Positions 10,548 to 22,468 of a stretch of 64,000 bases of DNA are shown here, piece by piece. Made by a program: the position numbers and the translations under genes. The stretch is from NCBI GenBank assembly GCA_000759755.1, contig BBMW01000003.1, positions 434,001 through 498,000 on the forward strand, given 5' to 3'. The notes beneath the pieces were generated by a model. That model did not search any database. It saw only the letters and a program-made list of their open reading frames with translations, and was not told the origin of the DNA. The stretch comes from Citrobacter werkmanii NBRC 105721 (GTDB lineage Bacteria > Pseudomonadota > Gammaproteobacteria > Enterobacterales > Enterobacteriaceae). Positions within the stretch are counted from its first letter, which is position 1; each line of letters starts with the position of its first letter.

Positions 10548-11618
10548 ATGACCCGCCCGATACTGGCCAGCATTGACCTGCAGGCGTTGAAACAAAATCT
10601 GGCCATTACGCGCCAGGCCGCACCGGACGCCCGTGTCTGGTCGGTAGTGAAAGCCAATGCCTACGGACACGGCATTGAACGAGTATGGAATGCGCTGGGC
10701 ACAACCGACGGTTTTGCCATGCTCAATCTTGAAGAGGCGATAACCCTGCGCGAGCGGGGATGGAAAGGCCCGATATTAATGCTGGAGGGTTTTTTCCACG
10801 CCGACGACCTGACGGTATATGACAAATATCGTCTGACAACGTGTGTGCATAGTAACTGGCAGCTTAAAGCATTGCAGAATGCGCGTCTGAATGCACCGCT
10901 CGATGTTTATCTGAAGGTGAACAGTGGCATGAACCGTCTGGGTTTCTTACCGGACAGAGTTTCCACGGTCTGGCAACAGCTGCGGGCAATGCCCAACGTC
11001 GGTGAAATGACGCTGATGTCGCACTTCGCGGATGCAGAACACCCGGATGGCATTCAGGAAGCGATGACGCGTATTGCGCAGGCGACAGAAGGGCTGGAGT
11101 GCAGACGATCACTGTCCAATTCAGCTGCCACGCTGTGGCATCCTGAAGCGCATTATGACTGGGTTCGCCCTGGCATCATCTTGTACGGTGCATCGCCGTC
11201 TGGACAGTGGCGAGACATCGCGAATACAGGTCTCAAACCTGTGATGACGTTAAGCAGCGAAATTATAGGCATACAAACGCTGAAAGCCGGCGATCGGGTC
11301 GGTTACGGTGGGCGTTACACTGCCAGTGGAGAGCAACGCATCGGCATTGTGGCGACCGGGTATGCAGATGGTTATCCGCGCCATGCGCCGAGCGGCACGC
11401 CAGTGCTGGTGGACGGCGTGCGCACCAAAACGGTCGGAACGGTCTCAATGGATATGCTGGCGGTTGACCTAACGCCATGTCCTCAGGCGGGGATCGGCAC
11501 GCCGGTAGAGCTGTGGGGCAAAGAGATTAAAATTGACGATGTGGCCGCTGCTGCGGGTACGGTGGGCTACGAGCTGATGTGTTCGCTGGCGCTGCGCGTA
11601 CCGGTTGTGACGGTGTAA
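10548..11618 (+). CDS. dadX: DadX, catabolic alanine racemase
   Basis: 356 residues. The PLP lysine is Lys35 in VVKANAYGHG and the catalytic tyrosine is in GDRVGYGGRYTA (near residue 253). It converts L-alanine to D-alanine, the substrate of DadA, and also contributes D-alanine for peptidoglycan. It starts 12 bases after the dadA stop behind GGACGAGAG, so it is co-transcribed. Confidence 0.98.
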   Translation: MTRPILASIDLQALKQNLAITRQAAPDARVWSVVKANAYGHGIERVWNALGTTDGFAMLNLEEAITLRERGWKGPILMLEGFFHADDLTVYDKYRLTTCVHSNWQLKALQNARLNAPLDVYLKVNSGMNRLGFLPDRVSTVWQQLRAMPNVGEMTLMSHFADAEHPDGIQEAMTRIAQATEGLECRRSLSNSAATLWHPEAHYDWVRPGIILYGASPSGQWRDIANTGLKPVMTLSSEIIGIQTLKAGDRVGYGGRYTASGEQRIGIVATGYADGYPRHAPSGTPVLVDGVRTKTVGTVSMDMLAVDLTPCPQAGIGTPVELWGKEIKIDDVAAAAGTVGYELMCSLALRVPVVTV

Positions 11619-11628
11619 CTTTGTGAAA

Positions 11629-11708
11629 TTGCCTGATGGCGCGCAGCTTTCAGGCCTGGAGAAGCAGTGTATTTTGTATGCCGGGTAGGCGCAGCCTCCA
11701 CCCGGCAA
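11629..11708. repeat. REP/BIME-like palindromic pair between dadX and cvrA
   Basis: Two imperfect palindromes in tandem between convergent genes: one with GCCTGA and TCAGGC ends (about 11630-11654), and one with TGCCGGGT and ACCCGGCA ends (about 11679-11707). This fits the REP elements of enterobacteria, which often sit at 3' ends and can act as gyrase sites or mRNA stabilisers. Confidence 0.75.
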
Positions 11709-11719
11709 AAACAGCTACG

Positions 11720-13471
<1,752 letters not shown>

Positions 13472-13550
13472 TTACGCTGTTTCGTATTAACAAACCCTAA
13501 CATAATAACGACAGAAACAGTGTTTTACTTAGCCCTGTTAGTGGCTTTTT

Positions 13551-14465
13551 TTACGATTTAAGTACCGGATGACCATTTATGGTGAGCTGAGCGCCATTTT
13601 TATCGTTTTTCAGCATCGCATTCGCCCCCAAAGGCAGGGTGACGGTGCGCTGTTCATGACCAAAATCGAGACCGCTGATTAACGGAACTGACAATCTGGC
13701 GCGGAGAAAAGCGCAAACCGAATCAAGGCTGTAACCGTCGTCATAGTCATTGGGCGCACTGCCGCTAAAACTGCCAAGAATGATGGCGTTCTGCCGCGCC
13801 AGAATTCCTGCGTGGTATAGTTGCAGCAGCATGCGTTCAATACGGAATGGGTGCTCATTAATGTCTTCCAGCACCAACACACCGTTTTCGATAGCGGGCA
13901 TCCACGGCGTGCCCATCAGCGAAATGATCATCGCCAGATTTCCGCCCCATAGCGTACCTTCGGTCGTACATGCCGGGCCGTTACTCTGCCATTCGAGGGT
14001 AAATTGGGGATGACGCAAAGCCTGCCAGAAATGGTACTCGGTAAACGTGTTCATCTCCTCGGCACCGAAGTTAGCCGCCAGCATTGGGCCGCTGAAGGTA
14101 ATCACATTCCCTTGCGCCAGCAAACCGCACTGAATCGCCGTAAAATCGCTGTGCCCGCAGAGCAACAGCGGGTTTTGCTGCTGACGGGCAGCCAGCCCCT
14201 GCCAGTCGATACCTTCCAGTAAACGGCTGGCGCCATAGCCTCCGCGTACCGCCATGACAATGGTATCGGGCGTTTGCAGATTTACGAGCGAGTTCACATC
14301 AGCCAGACGCTCTGCTTCGGTGCCTGCAAAACGCTGGCAGCGGCGCGTAATGACCGCCGAATTCTCGACCTGATGACCGGCCTCAGTAAGCCGCGCAAGC
14401 CCACGTAATGCAGCCTGCTGGTTGATACAGTAGCCCGAAGGGGCAATTAAGTGAAACCGGGACAT
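13551..14465 (-). CDS. ldcA: LdcA, muramoyltetrapeptide L,D-carboxypeptidase
   Basis: 304 residues of the peptidase S66 family. The nucleophile serine is in [13 protein letters not shown], and the Glu/His partners are in [16 protein letters not shown] and the [16 protein letters not shown] region. It is a cytoplasmic enzyme that removes the terminal D-alanine from recycled murein tetrapeptide, needed for peptidoglycan recycling and stationary-phase survival. Its start diverges from emtA, a membrane-bound murein transglycosylase in the same pathway, as in E. coli. Confidence 0.97.
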   Translation of the reverse strand: MSRFHLIAPSGYCINQQAALRGLARLTEAGHQVENSAVITRRCQRFAGTEAERLADVNSLVNLQTPDTIVMAVRGGYGASRLLEGIDWQGLAARQQQNPLLLCGHSDFTAIQCGLLAQGNVITFSGPMLAANFGAEEMNTFTEYHFWQALRHPQFTLEWQSNGPACTTEGTLWGGNLAMIISLMGTPWMPAIENGVLVLEDINEHPFRIERMLLQLYHAGILARQNAIILGSFSGSAPNDYDDGYSLDSVCAFLRARLSVPLISGLDFGHEQRTVTLPLGANAMLKNDKNGAQLTINGHPVLKS

Positions 14466-14563
14466 GGCATTTCCTTGCTACAACTAAAACCAAATGTATA
14501 TCATGCCGCGTAGGTATGTCGTTGTCACCTCAGCGACAGGTTCCGGCTATAAGGATAGATGAC

Positions 14564-15175
14564 GTGAAATTGAGATGGTTTGCTTTTTTGGTTGTATTAC
14601 TTGCGGGCTGTAGTTCAAAACAGGATTACAAAAATCCGCCATGGAATGCTGAAGTTCCGGTCAAACGCGCAATGCAATGGATGCCGATCAGTGAAAAAGC
14701 CGGTGCGGCCTGGGGTGTCAGCCCACAATTGATTACCGCTATCATCGCCATTGAATCTGGCGGAAATCCGAATGCGGTCAGTAAATCGAATGCGATTGGT
14801 CTGATGCAGCTAAAAGCGTCTACGTCAGGGCGCGATGTTTATCGTCGCATGGGATGGAGTGGAGAGCCGTCGACCAGCGAGCTGAAAAATCCTGAGCGTA
14901 ATATTTCGATGGGCGCCGCCTACCTGAGTATTCTTGAAACCGGACCGCTGGCCGGAATTGAAGATCCGCAGGTGATGCAATATGCGGTGGTGGTGTCGTA
15001 CGCCAACGGGGCGGGCGCTCTGCTGCGAACGTTCTCCTCCGACAGGAAAAAAGCGATCAATAAGATCAACGATCTCAGTCCGGATGAATTTATCGATTAT
15101 GTGGCTGATAATCATCCGGCGCCGCAGGCTCCACGCTATATCTGGAAGCTTCAACAAGCGCTGGATGCGATGTAA
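14564..15175 (+). CDS. emtA: EmtA (MltE), membrane-bound endolytic murein transglycosylase
   Basis: 203 residues from a GTG start at MKLRWFAF, behind AAGGAT with 7-base spacing. The open frame runs further upstream to an ATG without a ribosome-binding site. The lipobox LLAGC puts the lipidated Cys at residue 16. The SLT-type catalytic Glu is in [19 protein letters not shown] near residue 64. It is an outer-membrane lipoprotein that cleaves glycan strands internally, releasing 1,6-anhydromuropeptides, and diverges from ldcA. Confidence 0.95.
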   Translation: MKLRWFAFLVVLLAGCSSKQDYKNPPWNAEVPVKRAMQWMPISEKAGAAWGVSPQLITAIIAIESGGNPNAVSKSNAIGLMQLKASTSGRDVYRRMGWSGEPSTSELKNPERNISMGAAYLSILETGPLAGIEDPQVMQYAVVVSYANGAGALLRTFSSDRKKAINKINDLSPDEFIDYVADNHPAPQAPRYIWKLQQALDAM

Positions 15176-15186
15176 TTCAGGTGATT

Positions 15187-15921
15187 TTAATCGCGCACCT
15201 TATTTGCTTTTTCCCGGGCTTCGCGCTCAAGGGAAAAAATAATCCGCTGTAAGTTCCGCTCCACCGCCGGGCCGACGTTAAGAAAACGAAAGCTCAGGCG
15301 GGGAGTGGTAATGGTTTCGTTTTTGCTGTCGATAACTTTGCGCTCGCTAATAGAAATGAGCTGGGCGTCAACGTGGTACACCCCCCATTGCGCCATGTTC
15401 AGTTCAACGTGTGAGAAGCGCATGCCTTCTACCAGTCCCTCTGGCTTTGCCGTTTCTAACAGTCCACCCATGCCGCCGAGAGACAAATCGAACAGGCGAA
15501 AATGCAGAATGCTGTTGTCCGGCATCTTTGCCGCGCAGCGATAGGGGGGATGCAGCGGCGCACCGATACGGAAATATTCCCGGCGCTGAATAAACCACAG
15601 TGAAGGCGGCAGCGTTGAGATAAATGCCGGTAGCCGCTGATACTCGCCTTTTTTAAGCTGTGGCAGGGTGAATTCCACTTTGGCACCCTGCGTTTCGGCG
15701 ATAACTGAGATCTGGCTGGCCCGCTGCACGGCCTGGTTTTCATATTCCTGACTGCCAAAGTCCATGACCAGTTCGTCCGGGCTGACAGCCAGTATTTTGC
15801 TGATGAACTGGCCACCTGACCAGGAGATACGCAGTGGAACCTGCTGCGAATTTAAGTCCCTGAGTACGCCTAACACCGCTAACGGATTTTGCTTCAGGAA
15901 CTGCTCATTGTAGATACTCAC
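15187..15921 (-). CDS. ycgR: YcgR, c-di-GMP dependent flagellar brake
   Basis: 244 residues. The N-terminal YcgR domain covers about residues 10-105. The PilZ domain follows, with its c-di-GMP motif RREYFR and the second motif DLSLGGMGG (D/NxSxxG). When bound to c-di-GMP, YcgR contacts the flagellar motor and slows or biases rotation. It converges on emtA with an 11-base gap. In this window the c-di-GMP theme is shared with the BluF EAL-domain protein, although BluF itself is not expected to degrade c-di-GMP. Confidence 0.96.
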   Translation of the reverse strand: MSIYNEQFLKQNPLAVLGVLRDLNSQQVPLRISWSGGQFISKILAVSPDELVMDFGSQEYENQAVQRASQISVIAETQGAKVEFTLPQLKKGEYQRLPAFISTLPPSLWFIQRREYFRIGAPLHPPYRCAAKMPDNSILHFRLFDLSLGGMGGLLETAKPEGLVEGMRFSHVELNMAQWGVYHVDAQLISISERKVIDSKNETITTPRLSFRFLNVGPAVERNLQRIIFSLEREAREKANKVRD

Positions 15922-16119
15922 ACCTAATGACTCCTGGATGCCGGGTTTATCGTTGGATTATCGGCATCAAACGACAGAACTTAAGACAAATGGATGAAAT
16001 TTTTTACTAAAGCCAATGAATTAAGTCTACGCGTAAAAGCGTCATCCAACAGCTTGCCTATACTTAATGCACTGGCGCGGGAATAACGAGCGCACATTCA
16101 CTGGAAAGAGGGCCTGAAA

Positions 16120-16374
16120 ATGGGAATTATTGCCTGGATTGTTTTTGGTCTGATTGCGGGTGTTATCGCCAAACTGATTATGCCGGGGCGCGATGGCGGC
16201 GGTTTTATCCTGACCTGTATCCTCGGTATCGTCGGTGCTGTGGTCGGCGGATGGCTGGCAACGATGTTTGGTATCGGCGGTGATGTCAGCGGATTTAATC
16301 TCCACAGCTTCCTGGTGGCCGTAGTCGGCGCGATTGTTGTGCTGGGTGTTTTCCGGCTTGTGCGACGAGATTAA
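16120..16374 (+). CDS. ymgE: YmgE, GlsB/YeaQ/YmgE family small membrane protein
   Basis: 84 residues with three hydrophobic segments rich in glycine, typical of the former 'transglycosylase-associated' family: MGIIAWIVFGLIAGVIAKL, then an Ile/Val/Gly helix, then a Val-rich last helix ending in RLVRRD. Function is unknown; the family tends to be stress induced. It stands alone with its own terminator. Confidence 0.93.
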   Translation: MGIIAWIVFGLIAGVIAKLIMPGRDGGGFILTCILGIVGAVVGGWLATMFGIGGDVSGFNLHSFLVAVVGAIVVLGVFRLVRRD

Positions 16375-16377
16375 CTG

Positions 16378-16404
16378 AACGGCCCCTGCGGGGGCCGTTT
16401 CTTT
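16378..16404 (+). terminator. Terminator of ymgE
   Basis: ACGGCCCC and GGGGCCGT arms around TGCG, followed by TTCTTT. It starts 4 bases after the ymgE stop, and treA converges on it. Confidence 0.9.
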
Positions 16405-16419
16405 GTAATAGAAAGTTCG

Positions 16420-18132
16420 TTATGGCGTCGGTTGCGTCTGCTTTTGAGGCTCAGTTGATGCTGCCCCAGCCGGGGTTGGACGCGATGCGGGGACGCTGTC
16501 ACACGGTTTTTCTTTGGCGCAAATCAGGTCGAGCATTTTTAGGGTTACGCCGTTGGTCCAGCCGAACCCATCCTGCAACGGATATTCACCGCCGCCACCG
16601 CCAGTGCCAGTGGTGCTCACGTCATACTTTTCAACCAGCTTTTTTTCGCGATCGTAAGTGTGCTGCACGTTGGTGAGGAATCGCCAGGTGACGTCCATGG
16701 CGACGTTATCCTGACCGTAATTCTGTAACCCGGATGCTGCGACCCACTGGAGCGGGGCCCAACCGTTTGGCGCATCCCATTGCTGGCCGCTTTTCACCGA
16801 GGTGGTAGCAAGACCGCCGGGCTGCAGTAGATGCGCCTGGGTTGCCGCGGCGACCTTACTGGCGCGATCTTTTGCCGCCGCATTAACGTACAGCGGGAAC
16901 AGGGCGGCGGCAGTAAGCTGATTACGTACTTTATGGCTCTTCAGATCGTAGTCGGCATACCAGCCCTCTTTGTCATTCCACAGGTGTTTTTCGATCCCTT
17001 TTTGCCGGTCATTGGCGAAGCCTTCGTACTGCGCGGCTTTGGCATCATCGCCGGCGGCTTTACTGGCGAGGGCGATCATTTTTTCCATTTTGTACATCAG
17101 CGCATTGAGATCGACCGGCACGATGCTGGTGGTACGCAAGGTGCCTAGCTGGTTGGGGTTATCCATCCAGCGGGAGCTAAAATCCCAGCCAGATGCGGCG
17201 GCGGAACGCAGGTCGCGGTAGATTTCGGTAGCCGGGCGGTTCGGGTTACTTTTGGCGGTGGCGATATCCTCCACCCATGACTCTGGCCTCGGTGTATCGC
17301 GGTCATCCCAGTAGCGGTTCAAAATGGTGCCGTCATCCAGCTTAACCACGCGCTTATTTTGCTGACCGGGCTGGAGCGTTTCGACGCCTTCCATCCAGTA
17401 GGTGTACTCTTTGAGCATTTGTGGAAGGTATTTTTTCAGCGCATCATCCCCGTCGTGTTGCGCCAGCAGTTCAACCATAAAGGCAAAGAACGGCGGTTGA
17501 GAACGGCTCAGATAATAGGTGCGGTTGCCATTTGGAATATGTCCCCAGGCATCAATCTCGTAAGCGAAGTTTGCCACCATGTCGGAAACCTTGTCCCAGT
17601 GATTACTTTCGGCAAGCCCCAGCATGGTGAAATAGCTGTCCCAATAATATATTTCGCGAAAACGTCCGCCTGGTACCACATATGGCTCCGGAAGCGGTAG
17701 CAGCGAGTCCCATTTTTCAGCATCGGTTGTCGAGCGGGTTAGCACTGGCCACAGCCCATCAATATGCTCGCGCAGCGATTGCCCGGCTGGTGGGACGTAT
17801 TTCTCACCTTCTTTCGGTAAGGTAAAATTCACCCCGACAAAATGACGTAAATCGAATCCAGATTGATTCTTTTGCATTCGATAATCGGCGAGGATCATTA
17901 ACGGATCACTATTGGGAACCGCGTCAGCAAAGGTTTTCTGGTCAGGGAAAAGTTTGGCCGTTTGTACATCGTTAAACAAAGGGCCAAGCAGAATATCAGG
18001 CGGTTGCGGTGTCGTTGCTGGCGCGTCCTCCGCATTGACGGTAAAAGAGGTAAAGGCAAAAAGGGTACTGGCAAGCGTCAGTTTTATCGCGACAGAAAGC
18101 AGGCCGGGATGGCGAATTTCTGGTGTTATCAT
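16420..18132 (-). CDS. treA: TreA, periplasmic trehalase
   Basis: 570 residues of glycoside hydrolase family 37. An N-terminal signal peptide ends near [10 protein letters not shown]. Trehalase signature 1 is [15 protein letters not shown] and signature 2 is [14 protein letters not shown] glycine-rich loop [18 protein letters not shown] follows, with the catalytic acidic residues nearby. It hydrolyses trehalose to glucose in the periplasm and supports use of trehalose at high osmolarity. The C-terminal tail is Pro/Thr/Gln rich and variable. It is transcribed alone; the 167 bp upstream separate it from dhaM. Confidence 0.96.
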   Translation of the reverse strand: MITPEIRHPGLLSVAIKLTLASTLFAFTSFTVNAEDAPATTPQPPDILLGPLFNDVQTAKLFPDQKTFADAVPNSDPLMILADYRMQKNQSGFDLRHFVGVNFTLPKEGEKYVPPAGQSLREHIDGLWPVLTRSTTDAEKWDSLLPLPEPYVVPGGRFREIYYWDSYFTMLGLAESNHWDKVSDMVANFAYEIDAWGHIPNGNRTYYLSRSQPPFFAFMVELLAQHDGDDALKKYLPQMLKEYTYWMEGVETLQPGQQNKRVVKLDDGTILNRYWDDRDTPRPESWVEDIATAKSNPNRPATEIYRDLRSAAASGWDFSSRWMDNPNQLGTLRTTSIVPVDLNALMYKMEKMIALASKAAGDDAKAAQYEGFANDRQKGIEKHLWNDKEGWYADYDLKSHKVRNQLTAAALFPLYVNAAAKDRASKVAAATQAHLLQPGGLATTSVKSGQQWDAPNGWAPLQWVAASGLQNYGQDNVAMDVTWRFLTNVQHTYDREKKLVEKYDVSTTGTGGGGGEYPLQDGFGWTNGVTLKMLDLICAKEKPCDSVPASRPTPAGAASTEPQKQTQPTP

Positions 18133-18299
18133 CGGTTAATCTCCTTAGCGGCGTGCCGAAGCAGCGGCATTTACCATGAGAAAACCTTAGTTCAGGATCG
18201 ACCGTTGCGCGTGATCGGCTCCCCATTTTGCGAATAAACAGACATTTCCCTACGAACGCAGAAGATGCACACCCTGTCGAGAAGGGTGTGCTGATGACA

Positions 18300-19730
18300 T
18301 TAACCTGTATGGGTTATCCGATGTGCCACGCAGTCAAGAGTGAGGGTATCTCCCATCTTTATGCTATCGAGTGTCTCCCCTTGCTGACACATCCAGCAAA
18401 GTCCCATTTCATGGGCGATAATCGCCGGGTGAGAAGCCTCGCTACCGGCACGCAGGCAGATCCCTTTGATGGTCAGCGGATCGAGTTGCAATACCGTAGA
18501 CGGATAAATGACGTCAGCGACCAGGATTGTCGGGCGGGTGAACGTCGGGATTTGCGCCGTCACTCCAGTCAAATGCTGCAGCGAACGAGACAGTAAATCT
18601 TCAATGTCGATGTATCGTGCTTGTAAGTAGGGATCATCGAGCTGTAAATACTGCTGGCTGAGTTCGCTCAGCACCTGCTGCCAGGCCCAGGCGGCGCTAC
18701 ACTGCTTTTCACGCATTACGTCGCAGGCCATATCGAACAGCTCAGGATCGTCCAACAGCGTGTGGTGACCGGAGAAGATCGCGGCGATATCGGCGGAATA
18801 CTTCTCTTCAGCAAGCGCGGTTAGCTCGCTTAAATCGTTCAGCGTGCTCTGGATGGCGGCCTGTAATCGCTGCTGCTCAGTCTGCAATGATGCAGCAGGC
18901 TGCTGGCTTATTTCGGGTGAGAATGGCGCGTAACAAAATACCGTCCCCGTCGCTCGTGACGGGACCTGAGTCGCCGCGTTTTTCGCCTGCGTTGGCTCAA
19001 GCGATTCGCCAAAATTCTCTGCCGCCAGCTGTTTGAATGCGGCCAGCGCATCTTCTGCCTGTTCTCCTTTGGCAATCAGGCGCAGCGTGTCGTTACAACG
19101 CACCTGCAGTAAGGCTATCTGATTGAGGCTATCAGGGACGATGCACTTGCCGTTTTTCTCCAGCCACATCTCGGCATTAAAGCCAGACAGCGTAGATACC
19201 AGTCGCGAGGCCGGACGAACGTGGATGCCGTTGGGGTTTTTCACCACAATGGCAATCGAACGGGCATCTGTGTCGGGGGAGTGTTCAGCAGAAGTGGACT
19301 TTGCTGCCGAGGGCGAAGGTAAACCCAGTTGCTCACATTTGGCGTCGAGGGCGTTCATGGCATCACGGATGACCCGCTCGATATCGGCACCCGCAGCGGC
19401 GCTAACCGTCGCGGCCAGCGTGCCTTCAACCAGCGGGGCGGCGCACAGACGGACTTTCGCGGCGATACCAGGGTCAAGCAGCTCAAGGGCGGTTTCCGCA
19501 CTCAGTAACGCGCTGCCGATATCCATCATCACTAACACGTGATCCGTATCAGCCACGGACTCGATGGCTTCCATCACCTTAATAGGATCGGTGCCAATCG
19601 GATTCTCGGGATCGTCAATGCCTGCGGCAATAGCGAGTTTGCAGCCATCGCCCATTAACATTTGTCGGGCTAACGCGCCGACGCCTTCGCCCAGTTGGGC
19701 GCTGTGAGACACAATAACCAGGTTTACCAT
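18300..19730 (-). CDS. dhaM: DhaM, dihydroxyacetone kinase phosphotransfer subunit
   Basis: 476 residues with three PTS-like modules. An EIIA(Man)-like domain has the phosphoryl His9 (VNLVIVSHSAQLGEG). An HPr-like domain has NPNGIHVRPASRLVS near residue 170. The third is an EI N-terminal-like domain with SEASHPAIIAHEMG. It takes phosphate from the general PTS (EI and HPr) and rephosphorylates ADP bound to DhaL. It is the last gene of dhaK-dhaL-dhaM, 10 bases after dhaL. Confidence 0.96.
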   Translation of the reverse strand: MVNLVIVSHSAQLGEGVGALARQMLMGDGCKLAIAAGIDDPENPIGTDPIKVMEAIESVADTDHVLVMMDIGSALLSAETALELLDPGIAAKVRLCAAPLVEGTLAATVSAAAGADIERVIRDAMNALDAKCEQLGLPSPSAAKSTSAEHSPDTDARSIAIVVKNPNGIHVRPASRLVSTLSGFNAEMWLEKNGKCIVPDSLNQIALLQVRCNDTLRLIAKGEQAEDALAAFKQLAAENFGESLEPTQAKNAATQVPSRATGTVFCYAPFSPEISQQPAASLQTEQQRLQAAIQSTLNDLSELTALAEEKYSADIAAIFSGHHTLLDDPELFDMACDVMREKQCSAAWAWQQVLSELSQQYLQLDDPYLQARYIDIEDLLSRSLQHLTGVTAQIPTFTRPTILVADVIYPSTVLQLDPLTIKGICLRAGSEASHPAIIAHEMGLCWMCQQGETLDSIKMGDTLTLDCVAHRITHTG

Positions 19731-19740
19731 CGCTTTATCC

Positions 19741-20373
19741 TTACTCTCTGGACGCCTGAGCCAGCATTTGCATCATAAACATGACGGACGTTGCGCCAGG
19801 ATCCTGATGGCCAATGCTGCGTTCACCAAGGTAGCTGGCGCGGCCTTTGCGTGCCTGCATGGTGATGGTGCTTTGCGCCGCAGCTTCCGCTTGTTGGCTT
19901 GCAGCTTCCAGCGCTGCCTGTACGCTTAACTTTTGCTCGCAGGACTGACGTAAAGATTCGACCACCGGTAGCCAGACGTCGCACATGGTTTTGTCGCCAG
20001 GCTCAGCTTTACCACGGCTAATGACGCCTTCTGCGCCATCGCGGATCATTTGATACAACTCGTCCAGCGTCAGGCTCTGGTGGGCTTGAGTGACCTGGGC
20101 GGCGCGGATGAAAAAGGTACCGAACAGCGGGCCGCTGGCTCCGCCAACGCTTGAGAGCAATACCATGCCGGTATTTTTTAAAATAAAACCGATGTCTTTA
20201 TCGGCGATGGACGGCAGTTTTTCGACCACTTTACTAAAGCCACGGTGCATATTCAGACCGTGGTCGGCATCGCCGATTTCCCGGTCCAGTCCGGTGAGAA
20301 AATCACTTTCGGTAGTGAATATTTCGCCGCAGTGATAGAGCCAGTTAACAATTTGCGTTCTGGTGAGGGACAT
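19741..20373 (-). CDS. dhaL: DhaL, ADP-binding subunit of dihydroxyacetone kinase
   Basis: 210 residues from the second of two adjacent ATG codons, which has the better 7-base spacing from AAGGAG and matches E. coli. The Mg-ADP binding aspartates are in DREIGDADHGLNM, and LLSSVGGASGPLFGTFF forms the nucleotide loop. DhaL holds ADP/ATP permanently as a cofactor and transfers phosphate from DhaM to dihydroxyacetone on DhaK. It lies 11 bases after dhaK. Confidence 0.96.
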   Translation of the reverse strand: MSLTRTQIVNWLYHCGEIFTTESDFLTGLDREIGDADHGLNMHRGFSKVVEKLPSIADKDIGFILKNTGMVLLSSVGGASGPLFGTFFIRAAQVTQAHQSLTLDELYQMIRDGAEGVISRGKAEPGDKTMCDVWLPVVESLRQSCEQKLSVQAALEAASQQAEAAAQSTITMQARKGRASYLGERSIGHQDPGATSVMFMMQMLAQASRE

Positions 20374-20384
20374 CATGAATCTCC

Positions 20385-21455
20385 TTATTTACCCCAGTTG
20401 AGAGCAGGGGTGTGAACCGGTGCATCCCATAAATTCAGCGTTTCGTCATCCACCTGTAACAGGGTGATTGAGAAGCCGGTCATATCCAGAGAGGTGCAGT
20501 AAGAACCGATCAGGTTGCGCTCAATGACGATCCCCGCATCCTGGCAACGGCTTTCGAGGCGGTTATACACGCCGAAGAGTTCTGACAACGGCGTTGCACC
20601 GAGATTATTGACCAGCGCAATGACGCGATCGCCGCTTTGCAACGCCCGTTTGCTTTCTTTGCCTTCCTGCCATGCGCCCTGGACGTTGTCCCAATGACGC
20701 AGCGTGCGGCTATAGTTGCCGTTTTCCAGCAGCGTGTTGAACATTTCATCTACGGTTTGGTCGAGAGACGTGAAGGCTCGGCGGTCAATGCCCGGTTCCC
20801 CGTGGATACCCACGCCAAATTCCATTTCGTTATCCTGCAGCGTGAACGACGGTTGCCCGGCGGCCGGAACGGTACAGGCACCAATGGCGATCCCAATGGA
20901 GTGCCCCTGGTTATTCAGTTGACGCCCGAGTGCCGCACAGGCTTCCAGCGAGTCACCGCGTTCGGCGGCCGCGCCGACCAGTTTTTCTATCAATACGGTA
21001 TTCGCCACGCCACGACGACCGGCGGTATACAAACTGTCTTTCACCGCGACGTCGTCATCCACCACTATGGTCGTGACTTTTATACCGCTGTCGTGCAGCA
21101 ACTCGGTGGCGGTTTCGAAGTTAAGAATGTCACCGGTGTAATTCTTGATGATCAGCAGGACGCCTTCACCGCCGTCAATTTGCATGGCGCATTCGAACAT
21201 TTTATCCGGCGTAGGTGAGGTAAAAATTTCACCCGGGCAGGCCCCGGCGAGCATGCCCTGCCCAATATAACCGCAGTGCATTGGTTCATGTCCGCTGCCG
21301 CCGCCGGAGAGTAGTGCCACTTTGCCCATCACCGGCGCATCTGCGCGAGTGACATAGACCGGGTCCTGATGCAAGGCCAGGGAAGGGTAAGCTTTCGCCA
21401 GTCCGGCGAGTTGTTCATTCAGTACGTCTTCAACACGGTTAATCAATTTTTTCAT
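20385..21455 (-). CDS. dhaK: DhaK, dihydroxyacetone-binding kinase subunit
   Basis: 356 residues. The dihydroxyacetone-binding histidine is in [15 protein letters not shown] (near residue 218), and [17 protein letters not shown] is the N-terminal family motif. It forms a hemiaminal with dihydroxyacetone and yields dihydroxyacetone phosphate with DhaL and DhaM. It is the first gene of the operon. In E. coli the divergent gene upstream is the activator dhaR; here no such gene is present within the window. Confidence 0.97.
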   Translation of the reverse strand: MKKLINRVEDVLNEQLAGLAKAYPSLALHQDPVYVTRADAPVMGKVALLSGGGSGHEPMHCGYIGQGMLAGACPGEIFTSPTPDKMFECAMQIDGGEGVLLIIKNYTGDILNFETATELLHDSGIKVTTIVVDDDVAVKDSLYTAGRRGVANTVLIEKLVGAAAERGDSLEACAALGRQLNNQGHSIGIAIGACTVPAAGQPSFTLQDNEMEFGVGIHGEPGIDRRAFTSLDQTVDEMFNTLLENGNYSRTLRHWDNVQGAWQEGKESKRALQSGDRVIALVNNLGATPLSELFGVYNRLESRCQDAGIVIERNLIGSYCTSLDMTGFSITLLQVDDETLNLWDAPVHTPALNWGK

Positions 21456-21778
21456 TATTTATGCTCCGCAGACAGTCCTGGATGCTGCCAAAATTCTGCA
21501 GCCATCTGATGTAGGGTATCGGTTTGTACAACGCTACGGCGACCGCTCGCTGCCGATAAGGTAATTTTGCACACAGGTATGCAAAAAAAAATTGTGTGAG
21601 TTAGCGTTTCAATACGAAACATTGCCACCTCAATATGTTCCATATTGAAACGATGTGGCGTGAAATTCGCCAAAAATGCGACGTTGGGCATCCTTTTGTT
21701 TTAGGGGCCGCAGAAAGGGGTGACAGGCAGCTTCATCAGAATAAAGGGCGTGAACGAACAGGAAGCGGAGGATGAAAG
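21456..21778. promoter_or_regulatory. dhaK upstream region with nested palindromes
   Basis: 323 bp without a convincing gene. It holds GTTTCAATACGAAAC (21606-21620, itself a GTTTC/GAAAC dyad), CAATATG TTC CATATTG (21631-21647, perfect 7-bp arms) and TATTGAAAC (21643-21651), which mirrors the first element. Such dyads are typical of Fis-type HTH activators, the family DhaR belongs to. A weak minus-strand promoter (TTGCAT...TACCTT) may lie near 21560-21590. Confidence 0.5.
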
Positions 21779-22429
21779 TTAAAACCGCGCAGGCAGGTGG
21801 TTGATCGCCACCAGTTTTCCTTGATCAAGTTCGATATATCCCCCTTTTTTTAAGGCTGCGAGCATTTTCATCACACTACTACGTGAAAGGTGCGTCCTGT
21901 CCAGAATGTACTGGTAGGCGGCAATCTGCTGGCGAATGTTGTCTGATTCTTTGGCCAGAGCCTGTAGTTGATAGCACAGCACATCATAAGTGGTGGGGGC
22001 CGCTACCATCTCATTTTGAATAAACAGTTTATTTGTCACGATGATCATATGCCGGGCCATGAGCTCCCAAAGCTGTTTTGCTTCAATGCGTGCCATAACG
22101 GTTTCCAGCGGGACAGTCGCAACTTCACATTCCTCAAGGGCGCGGAGCAATAGTTTCTCTGATAATGCACTGGTGAAGCCGAGAGACACTGGCGCAGAAG
22201 CGATGCCTAAGGCCAGATTATTCTCCAGGTTTTCAATACTTACCGTACCCTGGCGGATAAACTGACACATATGTTCTCCAGATTGGATAAATACAAAGCG
22301 GCTACCTTTGGGGTAGCGCCTGAACTCGCATTCTTCTGCCAATTGTCGCAACAATTCCGGAGCATAGGGCGAGGGTTGTTTGAGCAGGTTTATCGGCGAT
22401 TCATAAGGCATGATGGGGTTATCCCGCAT
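21779..22429 (-). CDS. IprA/YaiV-like Crp-fold regulator, second of two
   Basis: 216 residues. The N-terminal two thirds is a cyclic-nucleotide-binding-like beta barrel (FRRYPKGSRFVFIQSGEHM, then an Ile/Leu-rich strand set). The C-terminal winged helix has HLSRSSVMKMLAALKKGGY, ending VAINHLPARF, which closely resembles the end of E. coli YaiV (IprA). The residues CRP uses to hold cAMP are not recognisable, so a ligand is not implied. It lies 39 bases after a paralogue on the same strand, divergent from the fimbrial operon, making both candidate fimbrial regulators. The start is uncertain: Met7 is an alternative. Confidence 0.75.
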   Translation of the reverse strand: MRDNPIMPYESPINLLKQPSPYAPELLRQLAEECEFRRYPKGSRFVFIQSGEHMCQFIRQGTVSIENLENNLALGIASAPVSLGFTSALSEKLLLRALEECEVATVPLETVMARIEAKQLWELMARHMIIVTNKLFIQNEMVAAPTTYDVLCYQLQALAKESDNIRQQIAAYQYILDRTHLSRSSVMKMLAALKKGGYIELDQGKLVAINHLPARF

Positions 22430-22468
22430 AGATTTTCATTCGTTTACGTTGTGCAGCATAGCGTACCG

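Noticed and set aside
13531-13552. AGCC-loop-GGCT followed by T-run near the ldcA stop
   Set aside because: Only 4 bp of stem, and it faces the plus strand, where no gene ends nearby.
21455-21691. Open frame of 78 codons upstream of dhaK on the minus strand
   Set aside because: No family resemblance, no ribosome-binding site, and it spans the palindromic control region; it is better read as non-coding.
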